Source: Thuidium tamariscinum (lineage: Eukaryota > Streptophyta > Bryopsida > Hypnales > Thuidiaceae). From it: 64,000 bases of DNA. Positions 1 through 12,606 of this stretch are shown in pieces. A program made the translations under genes and the position numbers. Every line of letters starts with the position of its first letter. Positions within the stretch are counted from its first letter, which is position 1. The notes under the pieces were generated by a model. That model did no database searches. It had not been told where the DNA came from and saw only the letters and a list, made by a program, of their open reading frames with translations. The stretch lies in contig OX344753.2 in assembly GCA_947034885.2 (NCBI GenBank), positions 10,540,001-10,604,000 on the forward strand, in the 5' to 3' direction.

Positions 1-768
1 ATGAATGCAACACTAATACTGAACAATGTCTACATCAACTGCCTTGGAAAATTGGATTGTGGGGTTCAGTTTGTTTAGGCTTACAAGGCTACTAAAATTC
101 ACTGAGTCTGGAAATTGGGTTGAGGGTTCAAAATCTCTACAGATGGGAAGGTAAATCTTTCTGCATTTTAATACAGAATTGCATAGTAGGTTGCTTCCAC
201 GTTATGTACACATAGAAACGTTGTTAGCGGGTATAAGGTCACCCTTAATTAAGACTTCTCGAAGCCTACTGCGCAGTGTTCATTTACAGTTGCTCGGTAA
301 GTAAATGGGAATGGAATGCTTCCAGGTCTTTCAACTGTGCTCATGCGATTGTACAGAGGACAGACCTTTTGGATACTAGCAATTCAATTAAATCCAAACT
401 CAGCGGGAATTCAATCTTGTATTCCATGTCGGACACTTGGGAACCCCCCATTGTGGTCAAGTGCCTTCGAATTCAAATCTTTGGAAATTGTCCTTTATAA
501 TGGGACTGACCGTGGAAGTTCAATTTTGAATTTTCCAGGAGGGTCTTCATCTGCAGAATAAGGACTTCTACTTTCTGACAACAACATGTATTGTATGTGT
601 AGGCTTCTGTGCTTGATCTGAAGGTTCAACCATATTGCAGTAAGAGTGTCTTCCTTGTTTTGATGTACGCCTCAATTCCAAGGTATTTGTAAGTTCAGAA
701 GCGGCACAACCATGCGCCGCCAACGTCTTGGAGCAGCGTACCACATTGAGAGGAAAATAGCGCTCAGG
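1..768. other. Left edge, no gene recognised
   Basis: Only short overlapping ORFs without family resemblance lie here. The stretch sits just upstream of the first recognisable exon of the CACTA transposase gene and could be its 5' part or flank. I found no terminal inverted repeat that would mark the element's left end. Confidence 0.4.
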
Positions 769-3700
769 CAAGGAATCTCGGAGTATCCTTGTGCATGTCG
801 CGAGTGCAACGGTGGCTGAATGAGAAGCTTAAGCCTAGTGGCAAAACATCACCGGCAGTATGGAAGAGACCCATATCTTCCACACCCTGTACTGGTATGT
901 ATTTGTCCAGAATACCAATTTCTCAACCTACTGAATGCATCAGGGGTCTTAGTGACAGTCCATGTTAGTCATGCAATGTATGCATAGGCATGTCAAATTG
1001 TACTAAATTCAGTTGCGTCCCTACCGTGGGCTATAGAAATCAAACGCACATTTTATTATTTCCCACATGTATGTTAATTTTCACAAACAAACATCCTAAA
1101 CAGGAGCATTAACATGCATTATATGCACTCTAAAATGAAGAAGGGTGCACGATTCTGGATATCAAATTCATTGATAAGAAGAAGGCTATGAATTACGCAC
1201 TTTCATAGAATGTATAAGTTCTATGTTGCTTTGTGTTCCTAAGTATTTGGCGCATACACCGCGTCCGCAGAGTATGCTGGAATGATTGAGGAATGGAAGT
1301 TAACTAATGTGACTTTCAAATTTGTGATGGATGCATGTGTGCAGACAGTGGATGGACTAAATATACATGGGCCTGTGGAGGAGGCTGACGTTGGGGAGGA
1401 ACACTATGCATGGCGTCGTGAGCATGAAGAAGTTCCTGAGTACGTCTGGCCCCAAAGAACAACAGTTGAGCTGGACCACATGGTTCAAGATGCATTCTTC
1501 CGAGCGGATACGATTCACCAGGAAGCAATAGCAGAGGACGGCCCACCTATAGACTTCACGAATTCTACAACTGAGGACGACAGGGAAGTCCATCTCACTG
1601 ACATGGAAAGTTTGATCGAAGAGAGCACAGAACCCGTGTACGCCGGCTGTGGGGTGAGTCGTCTCCAAGCATCCATTGTCCTCATGAACATGGTGAATAC
1701 TTATGGTGTTCCTCACACCTTCTTCGATGAATTACTGCGTTTTCTAGCAGCAGACCTACTCCCTTAGTCAAACTGTTTACCGAGGACTAGTTACGACGCA
1801 AAGAACATGCTCATGAAGATGGGTCTCCAACATCAGAGCATTCATTGCTGCCCTAGTGGGCACATACTGTATGAAGGCGTGGAGCACGGTGACTTGGATG
1901 AGTGTCCTACTTGTGGTGTAGCTAGATATGTGCCCGGCAGCAACAATATCCCGCAGAAGGCCCTAAGGTATTTCCCGATCATTCCGCGTCTCCAACGCTT
2001 GTTCCGTTGCCCAGAGGTGGCTAAACTCATGAAGTGGCACGCCGGTAATAGAAGTACCGATGGGTACATGAGATCTGTAGTTGACAGCCAGCAGTGGGCG
2101 GCAGTAGATGCAATCGACTCCACTTTCAAGGAAGAGGAGAATAATTTGTACATGGGAATGGTGGCAGATGGCGTTAATCCATTTGGAAATCAGAGTACTA
2201 GGTACTCCATGTGGCCAGTGCTTTTGGTAACGTACAACATCCCACCGTGGCTGGTGTCCAAGAAATTCTTTATAGCTTTGACCCTCTTAATACCAGGAGA
2301 CAAAGCTCCTTCCGGTGAGGCATTCGATGTCTTCATCACCCCACTGGTGAGAGATTTGCAGAAGCTCTGGCGTGGAGTACCAAGCGTGGATTCATCTATC
2401 AGGGACGGAGGTCGAAATTTCTTGTTGAGAGCCATACTGCTATGGACAGTGAACAACTTCCCAGCATATGGCCTCATCTCAGGGCAGCAAACAAAAGGAT
2501 ATAGAGGCTGTCCTATCTGTGTGATGGAGACATGTGCAATTCACTCTCCAGTGTTGAAGAAAATGCTTTATTTAGGAAATCGTAGATGGCTTTCAGCAGA
2601 GCATCGGTTTCGTCGCGCGAGGGTTGCATTTCACGGCAATCAAGAGTTCCGGGGACCTCCTCAAAGACCCTCGGGGCATGACCTTCTACGCATGGGGCAG
2701 GAAAGAGAAGCGTATGTTGCTGAAGGAGGCCGAGAGAACACAGACGAGGACCCCGTCAAAGAACATGGAGTGAAGCGTGTCAATGTTCTGTACGACCTTC
2801 CTTATTGGGCGGTGAGGTCCCCTAACTTTAACAAACTTCTCTATTATTGTCATTAGGCCAGTAGGGCAGACAGATCGACGTTTGCAACATTCATGACATG
2901 AAACTGCCTAAAGTGAAAACTCCTTAATGAATGTTTGTGTTCCACTTCTGTAGTGTGTCACATTGTAGTCAGTAGCAATTATAACATGTGATTTAGCCTT
3001 CAACGTGTTTTCATGTACGTGTCTGCGTGAGAGAATTGCGGAAAATGAATTTTAGATGCAGCGGAGGACTTCATTAGTTCGGTTCGTTTATTGCATGGCC
3101 ATTCCTGTGACTCAAAGGTAATAATCGTGGAACATGACAACTTATAGGGATCTTTGTTATATACGGCTCTATACATATTGTGATTTTGTTAGTTTGCTGT
3201 CAGAGAACTTGCTATCCCTTGGATCAGTGACTCTTAGGGGAGGCAACTTCTAGGGAGGGAGTGTAATCTAAACTGCTTTTGAACATGAATTGATGTATAG
3301 GAACTTGTGTTCATGATGTAGGATCTTCCTGTGCGCCATTTGCTAGACGTTATGCATTGCGAAAAAAATGTTTGTGAAAACATTTTGAAGACCCTACTTG
3401 GGGAAAAGGATAGTCCTGCTGTTCGAATGGACATGCAACACATGGGGATACGCCTTCAACTGTGGCTACAGCAAAGAGGTCCGAATGGTGACAGACTGTG
3501 GATGCCGGATGCACCTTACGTTCTTTCTTTGGCGGACAGAAGAGAGTTTTTGGAGACATTGAGGTCCATTAAAACTCCCTTGAGGTATGTATCTACGCTT
3601 CATTCTAGAATTGTAGATGGGAAATTACGAGGCTTAAAATCTCATGACTATCATGTGCTCCTTCAGCAAATTATGCCAGTCTGTCTCAGGAACATCGGTG

Positions 3701-5760
3701 ACAAGGAAGTGGTTGGTGCCGTTATGAAAATGAGCAGGCTATTTCAGCGACTGTGTGCAAAGGTTGTTGACCCAGAACAACAGCATCAACTGATGGAAGA
3801 TGCGGCAGAGACACTGTCCGTAATGGAGAAGACTTTTCCACCCTCTTTTTTTGATAGTATGGTACATCTTACAGTGCACCTTGTGGAAGAACTGTTTGTT
3901 TGTGGGCCGGTCCACACAAGGTGGATGTATCCCTTCGAGCGATACTTCAAGGGATTGAAAGGTTTTGTTCGCAACTTGGCGCGGCCTGAGGGCAGTATAG
4001 CTCAAACGTATCAAGTGGAAGAGGCGCTGGGATTTGTTACCGAGTATATGGCGAACTACAGTCCCACAAGTAGGCGGGTCTGGGACAGTAAGGAGGATCC
4101 CACTATGACCGATGAGATTTTGGAAGGTAAGGGCAGACCTCGCAAGCTTTCCGAGCAACTCAGGAGGTGGCTCCACAACTTCGTTTTGGACAACTCCACG
4201 CAGTTGGAACCATACCGGGTGTAAGTTTCCCTGAACTAATCGCTTTCTCAACCCATTCAATGATGTTGTTACTGATTTCAGGAAGTCTTCTGTCCGTATA
4301 CTTTGAGGAATTCACAGAAAAATTTGGTCACAGAAGTATAGAAGGTAGCACTTGTCTGGCGTAATGTGTGATTTTCTTATAAAATGTTTAAGAAAATTAA
4401 TTTACATACATAATATATAGGTTGATAAAGCACATGAAAATAACGAAGAATGGGAAAGTACTTGTATGTGTGCGTCAAACTCGAAGGAAATAGAGAAGTT
4501 ACTGTGAATAGAATGTCAATCGACAGTGTAGAAGTATTAGTTCGATGGACTTATTTGGTAGCAGTCATTGAAAAAAACTTCCTGAACTGCAAATTCTAGG
4601 CGGCAGTTTGTGGAACTTATATAGTTCGACTCGCAGTATATTCTGGCCACTGCACACTATGCCCTCTGTGGTTAAGTTCATCACGTCGGTCCAAATGGCT
4701 ACCTCCCAGTTCTCAATGCAGTGCCAGAGGAAGTTCTTAGTAGAACTGTACATTGCAAAACAATGCATGTCGGCCAGTTTTCTGTGCAAGTCGTATGCAT
4801 AACAAGATGCAGTGTAACGCTCTTGCTAAAGACTAGTCATTGACATTCCATGAATGCTTTGCTTTTTTTTGTGATTGCAGAGAGTATGAAGAGTATCACA
4901 TGACTCGTACAGCAGAACGAGCTGCTTTCAGAAGGAGGAACCCGGGTAGACGAGGAAGGCGGCCTTCACCGTATCCGGAAGAGCTCTCAGAGCCAAAACC
5001 ATTCTGCGAATGGTTCGAGGAGCATGTACAACGTGCACCAAATGTGAACACCATTGACGCAGATGTATTGGCTCTATCAAAGCTGCCGTCAGAGTTGGCA
5101 ACGAAATATCGAAGCATGTGGGCATTTGGAAACCACTTCCGCGTGGCGAGTGCAGAGGAGCATTTGAAGACCTGTGACTCAAGGGTGGCGGCGATTTTCA
5201 CGCGACCTTGCAGATCAGGGTTGAGGGATCGAAATCCTATTGTGGCAGATATTGAGTACGTTGGTCACGTCCAGGAAATTGTGGAAATCAACTACGGTGA
5301 GCTTTGTGTTGTTGTTTTGTTGTGCAGCTGGATCAAAGCAAACTATAGAGGAAATACGGCTACTATGAAGAAGGACAGGTGGGGTTTTTCCCTCGTCAAT
5401 TTCGCACGGCCAGAGCCATTTGGACCGGAGTCATTTGCATTCCCAATGCATGTGGAGCAAGTTTTTTTTGCTGATGCAAAAGAGGACCCAGGATGGAAAG
5501 TTCTCTTACGGAAAGAAACAAGGAATCGCCGTGTCTATGGCAACATTGGTGCTCCTGCAGGTGCTGGTATGTTTTCCATGGGCGAAGATGGAGAGCATGC
5601 AGGTCTATGTGCCCCCGAGGTGATTCCCGAAGAGAACCTGGCACAATTACCTACGGGGAGGACTGTTAGACAGGAGGAGGCATTTGCAGACTGGGTGGAA
5701 GTTCCTTTACCGCATCCAGACTTGGGAGACTCCGGCGAATCTTCGGAGGACGAGGCCTGA
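769..5760 (+). pseudogene. CACTA (En/Spm) tnp2-type transposase gene, degenerate
   Basis: This gene encoded the transposase of a CACTA DNA transposon, which cuts the element at its CACTA ends in the nucleus. Segments in order: about 769-894, a Cys-rich N-terminal piece (YPCACRECNG, then AKHHRQYGRDP) like the transposase-associated domain; about 1271-2811, the tnp2 core with ADGVNPFGN and DVFITPL; 3322-4220, with LDVMHCEKN and then a DUF4218-like part (HTRWMYPFERYFKGLKGF); about 4881-5757, a DUF4216-like C-terminus. Plausible introns have donor GTGAGG at 2812 with acceptor AG at 3320-3321 (both phase 0), and donor GTAAGT at 4221. Two in-frame stops interrupt otherwise continuous homology: TGA at 817-819 and TAG at 1765-1767. 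I could not phase the join between the first two segments or resolve 4282-4880. The family call is firm; exon ends in the first and fourth segments are approximate. Confidence 0.85.
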
Positions 5761-7096
5761 ATTTTGTAGCCATGCAACACATGCTGGGTAATCAGAGTTC
5801 AAGAAGTGACATGTGTGGTTGTGTAGGGAAGTCCACTTTTGTTGTCATGTAGAAGAAGGTTACATTCCCAAGCATGGTTTGATTAGCAGTGCTGAGAGTA
5901 TGTTGCCAACTACCACATTTTGGGAATAGTTGTATCTGTGGATTCAGGGAATTAGTGGTGCACAAGTTCAGACGCCCTTGTCATGCGTACAGTGTCGGTC
6001 ATTTACACGAGTAGAAGTTTTCTTAGTGCACAGAGAGAGAGCGCTAATTTCTGAGTTGCCAATATGCTTTCGGTGTAAGCATGAATCCAAATACTTCTTC
6101 AATGTAAGGAACTACCCTTTGCATTTCGCGGTTTTCTGTAAGTCTAAGCTTTTGCTGAAGTCTGTGAGCGTCTCTCTGTCTAAATTTCTCAATGCATGTC
6201 TAAAATGTAGGCTTCGTTTTTTCAAGTTATGCATGTCTTGCTGGAAGCAACAAAACATATTGATAAAATAAGGAGAATTCATAGATATAAAATTAGGTAG
6301 GAAAAAAAATGTTTCATGAAAATATAAGTCAAATGGCTAAGTGCAGGCATTTGCCCATGATCACTGCAGAGGTAAGAGAAATCTCTCTGGATTTTTTGAA
6401 CTGGAAATTTCTGTATAATATGATTTATAGTTTTGACATGCAAAATATTTGTGCAGCAAAGGCAAGATTTTCCATTTTGTAAAGTAAGAAAAATAAAATT
6501 CTAGAGGAAAAATACAAGCTATCCCAATTGATTTTCCTCTGAAAAGGAGCGTACATCTTTGTCAGGCGTACTAAATCTGGCCGGATGTACCTCCTTCATT
6601 AATTTCTATATCAGAAGTAAATCTCCATTCCTTAGAGGGTTACTTATCTTTTTTGAATTAAAAGAAGCTTGGGTCAGAATAGGTGTCACTGACACAAATT
6701 AAACTTCAGTTCAAAATTTACTAAGCTTGCCTCTTTCCGTAGTTGCTGCTTCGTAACCCTGAACCCTGCCAAGTCAGCACCCTCGTGTCCACCTACAACA
6801 CCAAACAACAGACTCATGCAACCTCTATTGGTTTCTGAAACATTCTTCAACAGTCTGCCACTTTCACAATAACTACAATTGGAATCAACAGGGATCAACT
6901 GAAAACGTGTTAAAACGGGCCCCATTTTCTAGTAGTGTGTGGCTACACTTTTCACGTGCGGTGCATCATTCAAGCATCAGTGTTTAGCTCGGTTTGTGCC
7001 GAATGTCGTTCTCCTTTGAGTCCTAGGTTTTATGAATTGTTTGGACTCTTGGATGTTATGCCCCTCGGCTAGGAATACAACAGGTGGACCCTTCCA
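5761..7096. other. Non-coding interval between tnp2-like gene and orphan ORF
   Basis: This is AT-rich sequence between the tnp2-like gene and the downstream ORF. No ORF in it resembles a known protein. It is probably internal, non-coding DNA of the same CACTA element or an intron-containing leader of the next ORF. Confidence 0.35.
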
Positions 7097-7972
7097 TTGG
7101 ACCAAGGGCCATACAAATTTGTGAATTATAAGCATTGGGGAAAACCTCTACAATGGAACCCAACAGAACGGAAGCATGCATTGTACGATGACGTCCGTGG
7201 TCCAGTGGATGCTTTCAATTGGATGACCCAAACGAACGAGGTGGAAATACGTGCCCGTTCAATTGACGATGATGAGGGTCGTGAATTGTTTTGTCGCAAC
7301 ATGGGGGGGCATTGGAGCGTGCAACGTAATAAGTTCTTCCGGTTTCCAGAGAAGCACGTGGAGAAAACGGAAGGTGGAGAATGGGTTGTCGTGGAGGATT
7401 CAGAAGAATTCAGGGAACAATATGCGGCATACGACCACGGTTTGATAGGTCGGGCCTTGTTGTTGTCAAAGTTGGAAGAAGCTGCCGAATATCGTGCTTC
7501 CGTGGACATAGATGCGGAATGGAACACAAGCGAACCAATGGTGGAGGTGGTGGAGGCATTTGACCGGCGGGTTGGGGAAATCATAAAGCAGTGGAGGACA
7601 CTTCTATTCGAAGGATGTACAACCGAAAAATCATTGAATGAATTCTCATTTGAAGTGGCCAACAAAGTGGTAGACGAGGTCTTACTTCGATTGCAGTCTA
7701 CTTTGTCAGCCTTGAAGTTGAGGTCTGTGGATTTGACTCCCAAAAGAGAGAAGAAACGGAAGTTGGAAGATGACAATGATTATACAGTGGACACGGCAGA
7801 AGCATTCAAAGTAGTTGAGCGGACTAACAAATCCGCACGACTAGCTGGCCCTGAAACGGCTGAAAGCCCTGAGGCCCAAGCTCGTCGAGAAAGTCTAAGA
7901 AGTGTAGCTCGACGCACTAAAGATGAATCGTCTCGTGGTTCGGGAGAGGGTAGTAGTAGTAAAACAAAGTAG
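7097..7972 (+). CDS. Hypothetical 291-aa protein, possibly second ORF of the CACTA element
   Basis: I do not recognise this protein. It is one uninterrupted ORF on the same strand as the tnp2-like gene, 1.3 kb downstream. The N-terminal part (residues 1-120) is rich in Trp and aromatic residues (HWGKPLQWNP, GGHWSVQRNKFFRFPEKH). The middle is acidic and probably helical. From about residue 215 the chain becomes basic and Ser-rich, with KREKKRK as a likely nuclear signal. CACTA elements often carry a second gene for a DNA-binding accessory protein, which would fit the position and the basic tail, but no motif proves it. It may also be an exon of a spliced transcript. The lack of stops over 291 codons, next to a decayed transposase, is notable. 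Confidence 0.45.
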   Translation: MDQGPYKFVNYKHWGKPLQWNPTERKHALYDDVRGPVDAFNWMTQTNEVEIRARSIDDDEGRELFCRNMGGHWSVQRNKFFRFPEKHVEKTEGGEWVVVEDSEEFREQYAAYDHGLIGRALLLSKLEEAAEYRASVDIDAEWNTSEPMVEVVEAFDRRVGEIIKQWRTLLFEGCTTEKSLNEFSFEVANKVVDEVLLRLQSTLSALKLRSVDLTPKREKKRKLEDDNDYTVDTAEAFKVVERTNKSARLAGPETAESPEAQARRESLRSVARRTKDESSRGSGEGSSSKTK

Positions 7973-8972
7973 ACATGGACCTATACGTCTTGTATGAGTT
8001 TTTGATTGAACCATCGTATTGTATGGACTAGGGATGGTTAGATGGTGATGGGGATTTTAGAAGGATAGAGCAATACTAGGTAAATGTACACGGAATATGC
8101 TTTGACTTATTATCGGTTTTTAATATGAACATATATATGGAATTATTTATCTATCTATTCATTTATCTATCTATTTATGTATGTATCAATTAGTCAATGT
8201 ACGTATTCACTATGCACAATACTTTTTGATGTGGAATGTATGCTATTAGAGGCATGGTATTGGATGTAAGAAATTATGATTGAATATTATAATCTTTGAA
8301 TTCTTAATTGATTTTGATTTGTTTTGTTTTTGTATATGATCTCTAATATGCCTAGTTTCAATTGGCACGGTTACCATGCAGAAAAAGAAATATACAACTT
8401 ATAAAAATGTTTGTTGTTTGTTCAATTTGAACAAATTCGTCGAGGCTCAAAATAGGCCTTGGACATTTATGGGTAAACACTAGAGGTGTTTTCAATAAAA
8501 TATTATTTCCAGTAAACATGTATAGTTGTCAAAAAATTTCTAAGAACTACTTCCGTCGGTAGATTTGAAGTTGCTTTGTATGAGCAAATCCTTAGAACCT
8601 GAAATTTGGCATACATATTATCAACACTGAGATGATCTCATGCCAAGAATTTCATGGCCAAATTTTAATTTCTCAATCTCTGCTTCTTTGGGAGGGTGTC
8701 AAAGTTGGTAGCATTGGAATTTTAGACACAACCACACATGTACGTAGATTTTGAAATATCTTTTTCTAGGCAAATCTTTTGGCCTTGAAATTTGACGCAT
8801 GTGTTATTAACATAGAGACGATCTTGTGCAAAAAATTAAATGTAAAAATAACAATTTTTGAGCCCTAGGGAGGGCGTCAAAGATGGCAGCAGCAGAGGAT
8901 TTTTTTTCTATGTGACAGCAAGAATTCATAAATGAAGTAGACTTTACTGTATATGTTTTACGCACGACCAGT
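7973..8972. other. AT-rich non-coding spacer with tetranucleotide tract and dispersed repeat
   Basis: No coding potential is seen. A degenerate TATC/TATT tract lies at about 8,140-8,190. The stretch at about 8,280-8,480 is a diverged copy of sequence found again at about 19,035-19,250 and 47,310-47,530 in the same orientation (shared stretches around 'atgatctct' and around 'gacattta.gggtaa'). Confidence 0.5.
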
Positions 8973-9080
8973 CCACCTGGACCGAAGTCGCCGTCCGCCC
9001 CCGACCGAACTGGTCGTCCGCCCCGACCGATTTTGCCATCCGCTTCGATTCAGCGACTATTGCAACGGGTATTTGATTGT
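8973..9080. repeat. GC-rich short-repeat block 1 (GTCCGCC/GTCGCC)
   Basis: A CpG-rich patch inside AT-rich DNA carries GTCCGCC twice, GTCGCC, and several CGACCGA motifs. Similar blocks lie at 14,041-14,343 and 19,246-19,520, so the two hAT transposase genes are bracketed by them. I read them as subterminal repeats of these elements, where transposase often binds, but this is inference. Confidence 0.5.
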
Positions 9081-9345
9081 CCGCCCCAACGGTCAGCTGC
9101 GCTCAGTTTACTATAAGTAGACTGAGAGAAGTCATTTGTAAGCACTCCTGATGAACTGAACACTAAGATTTCCAAGGGCTAGGCGCTGCAAATTTATTTG
9201 TGTCCCTTGCTTGGTAATGCATAGTTTGGTGGAAGGGGGGGCTTTCATTTTGAAGGCTTTTTGCACTCAGTGCTTATTTGATTCTGGACTTTTACAACAC
9301 AGTGCTAACGTTACCAATTACAATTGAAGGGAAAAAGAATTCAAT

Positions 9346-12300
9346 ATGAGCAAAGACTTCACCACTTGGTACACGATCCCGAAAACAAACAAAATACAAT
9401 GCAAGGCTTGCAAGTGTGTGTTTGCCCGAAAAACTAGCCGTATGTTGAGCCACTTGGGATATGAAGGCCCTACGGGACAGCGTGATAGGGGCATCGGCTT
9501 ATGCTCGCAGTCAACATCCAGAACAAAATCCTTATTTGTTAATTACTAAGGGCTGTTTCCCAAAAGACCTGTTGCGGACGGAATGGATGGCAACGACATG
9601 CCAATGTCCACAAGCAATCTTTTGAATGATAGGGGCACGCCGTGTTCTACGCAAGAAGATTCATGCACCGCACCAGAAGAAATGGTCGCTGTGGGTTCGC
9701 AAATAACTCCAAATATGGAATCAAGTGGTAATCGGCATACTTCGAGAGCATCAAGCAGTAGGCCTGCAACGCAAAGTAGGCTAGTGGATGGATTTGATGA
9801 AGTCAACAGACGCAAATTACATGCAACGTGGGCTCATTTTTTTTATTCAGCGAATATACCATTTTCAGTAGCTCGGAATCCAGCCTTTCGGGAAACGGTG
9901 AAGTTGACGGCTGAGTTTAAAAAGTCCTACACTCCTCCATCATACAATGATCTGCGACATAAATTGCTTGAGCAAGCGAAGTCAGATATTCAAACGAAGT
10001 TGCTTCTGAGGACTGAAGACAGTGTGAGGAAGTTCGGAGCAACACTGTCTTTTGATGGATGGAGCTCGGTGACGAACCGTCCATTAATAAATGCAATGCT
10101 CATATCTTCAGCAGGTGAACAATTCCTTGGATCGGTGGATACGAGTGGACAGAAGAAGACAGCACCGTATGTGGCTTCTATCTTGGAAGAATTCATAGAG
10201 CAAGTGGGCCCCAAGAATGTAGTGCAAGTGATTGCGGATAATACCAATACAAACCCCGCAGCATGGAATTTGGTGTCCCATAAATATCCACACATATATT
10301 TTCAAGGATGTGTGGTGCATGCCTTGAACTTGTTGCTTAAGGATTGGGCGAAGCAGCCATGGATCAAAGATTACGTGAAGGCTGCCGAGGTCGTTGTCAA
10401 ATTCTTCAGGAAGAGGCACATGCCACTTGCCATATTTCGGAAATACGAGATGAGGTTCAATTTGTTGAAGCCGTTGAAAACAAGGTTTGCTTCTTATTTC
10501 ATCATGATTGACCGCTTGTTGGAAGTGAAGGATGCGTTGAAGCAGAGTGTGGTGGATCCACAATGGGTGGCGTACGTGAACACATTGGATGATAGAGACA
10601 AAGGCAAATCACGATCGCAGTCAAGGAACGTGTACAATACAGTTGTGGATGAGCATTTCTGGGACCGGTTGACTAATGTACGGGAACTGACAGCCCCAGT
10701 TGTATTCGGTCTACGTGATTTGGATGCAAAGACGCCGTGCATGGGGAAGGTATTGCATATTATGTGGAATTTAGAAAAACATGTGTTTGGTCTACGAAGA
10801 GCACCTTTTTGTTTGGACCTTGACTGAGCAATACCACTGGAGGAGTCCTTCGTAAAACGACGAAAGATGGGGGAGACAGACCTCCATTATGCAGGTGCTC
10901 TTTTGAACCCGTATCTTCTCCACGACAAAGAACTAGCCGACGATCAAAATGCAACAGAGAGATGCAAGAACATTCTAACAAAGATATGTTCTACCAAAGA
11001 GTACGCGAAGGTGGTGAAGGAATTTGTAGCCTTCCGCTATAGGGAACCTCCATTCGATACCATGTTGGAGCCACAAGAACAAATGTTGTCGGCCAATGCT
11101 TGGTGGGATTTTGAAGGTGCATGTGGGAAGCTAATTGCTCCCATTGCCAAGAGGATTTTGGCCCAACCGGTGTCATCATCTACATGCGAACAAAATTGGA
11201 GTAGCTACTCTTATGTTCACAACAAATCTTGGAACAAATTGGCAACAACCCGGGCAGCGGACTTGGTGTATGTGTACACCAATTCAAAAGTTGTGGGCGC
11301 ATCGAAGAACAAGGATGAGAAGAAATGGTACAGAGACAATGTGGACTACGAGTCCTCCGATGCGGGAAGCGATGCGGAAGACATTGATGATGGACTTCAT
11401 CCACTTGACCAACGGGATGAAGGTGACGAGGACAATGACATGGACAATTTGTATGACGAAACGTACCATAGTCCTAATCCAACGAATGGTGGGTGGAGAG
11501 GCAATAATACAAGCATCTATGACTTTCACTCCGATGAGGAGAATGATGGGTACGATGAAGATGAACCTCGTATAGCAAGATTTGTAGATGGATCCAGGTT
11601 TTTGAATAGCGAATCTATTCTATCGCAGAAGGAGGACGCTTTTGTAGAGATAGCGGAGGTGGATGGGACAACACTTCCCGATGGTGGGGATGGTGGCACG
11701 GATGAAGGCATTCGTATTTGTCAATCTCCATCCACAGGAGGGGTTCAAGAAAAGGATAATGATGAAGAAAATGATGGAGAAAGGGGTTGTACGGACAATG
11801 AAGAGGTCCCGATCAATACAATTGCAGTAAAGGAAAATGGTACTGAACGTGTAGAAGAGGCCGAGAGTCCAAGGTTTGGCAATACACTCAAACGTAGAGA
11901 AGAGCTCATGCAAGATTCCCCAAAACCACCTCGGAGCGGTGCACCGGGTGCCATATTTGGAACTAGTAGCCAAAATCCGGACGGTTCAAGGAGCTTAGGG
12001 CTTGGACATCGGCTTGTTAATATTGGCAAGGCAAAGCAGCCTTGCATCGAATTTACTGCCACTATATTATCATCCACCGATGATGATGGAGATGTGACAT
12101 TGGCACAAATGAAACGTAATTTAGCTTTGCACATCGCACCGCCATGATGCAATCTGAAATCAGCAGCCTCTCCACCGCAATCTTCGAGATACACAAACAT
12201 AATCGTTCATGGATGTCCCCAGGCAGTGAAATTAGAGGTCAAAGTAGGCAATGAAGGTAATAAAAAAAGACCTATGCAGCCTTTCGCGGTTTCACCAGTG

Positions 12301-12606
12301 AAGAAATTGAATGCAGGTAGAATCCCCCTTCATGCATGCCTACTTGTTGCGAAGAGGAAAATGAAACCGGTCGCGTGTCTAAATTCTAGGGAAGAAATGA
12401 GCAAAGCCATATTGACAGTAAAAGAGGAATACAAGAAGCCAATCAAGCGAAGGAAAGCAAAGAGAAGTAAGCAAGTAGAAGGTGCAGGATCTTCATCAGA
12501 TGGTATGGAGAACACATCGAGCGATGAAGACGTAGGATACAGACGAGGATGCGAGAGTAGTGGGGCAGAGGTGAAAGGAAATGATGATTATTGTCCTTCT
12601 AATTGA
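9346..12606 (+). pseudogene. hAT-superfamily transposase (BED finger, DUF659, hATC), copy 1
   Basis: This is a transposase gene of a hAT DNA transposon. The start is the ATG at 9346. Domains in order: a BED-type zinc finger (IQCKACKCVFARKTSRMLSH); a DUF659 region from about 9,950 with the expected acidic positions in SFDGWSS and VIADNTNTN; an alpha-helical middle; and the C-terminal dimerisation domain hATC with STCEQNWSSYSYVHNK at about 11,175-11,225. A long acidic tract follows (about 11,340-11,800), then a Lys/Arg and Ser-rich tail to 12,606. All segments lie in frame 1, but stops fall at 9547 (TAA), 10825 (TGA) and 12145 (TGA). The stop at 10825 lies inside a block that aligns with the second hAT copy (FCLDLD against FLLDP, then TDLHY), so I read it as a nonsense mutation. 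The others could be mutations or lie in unrecognised introns. Confidence 0.85.
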
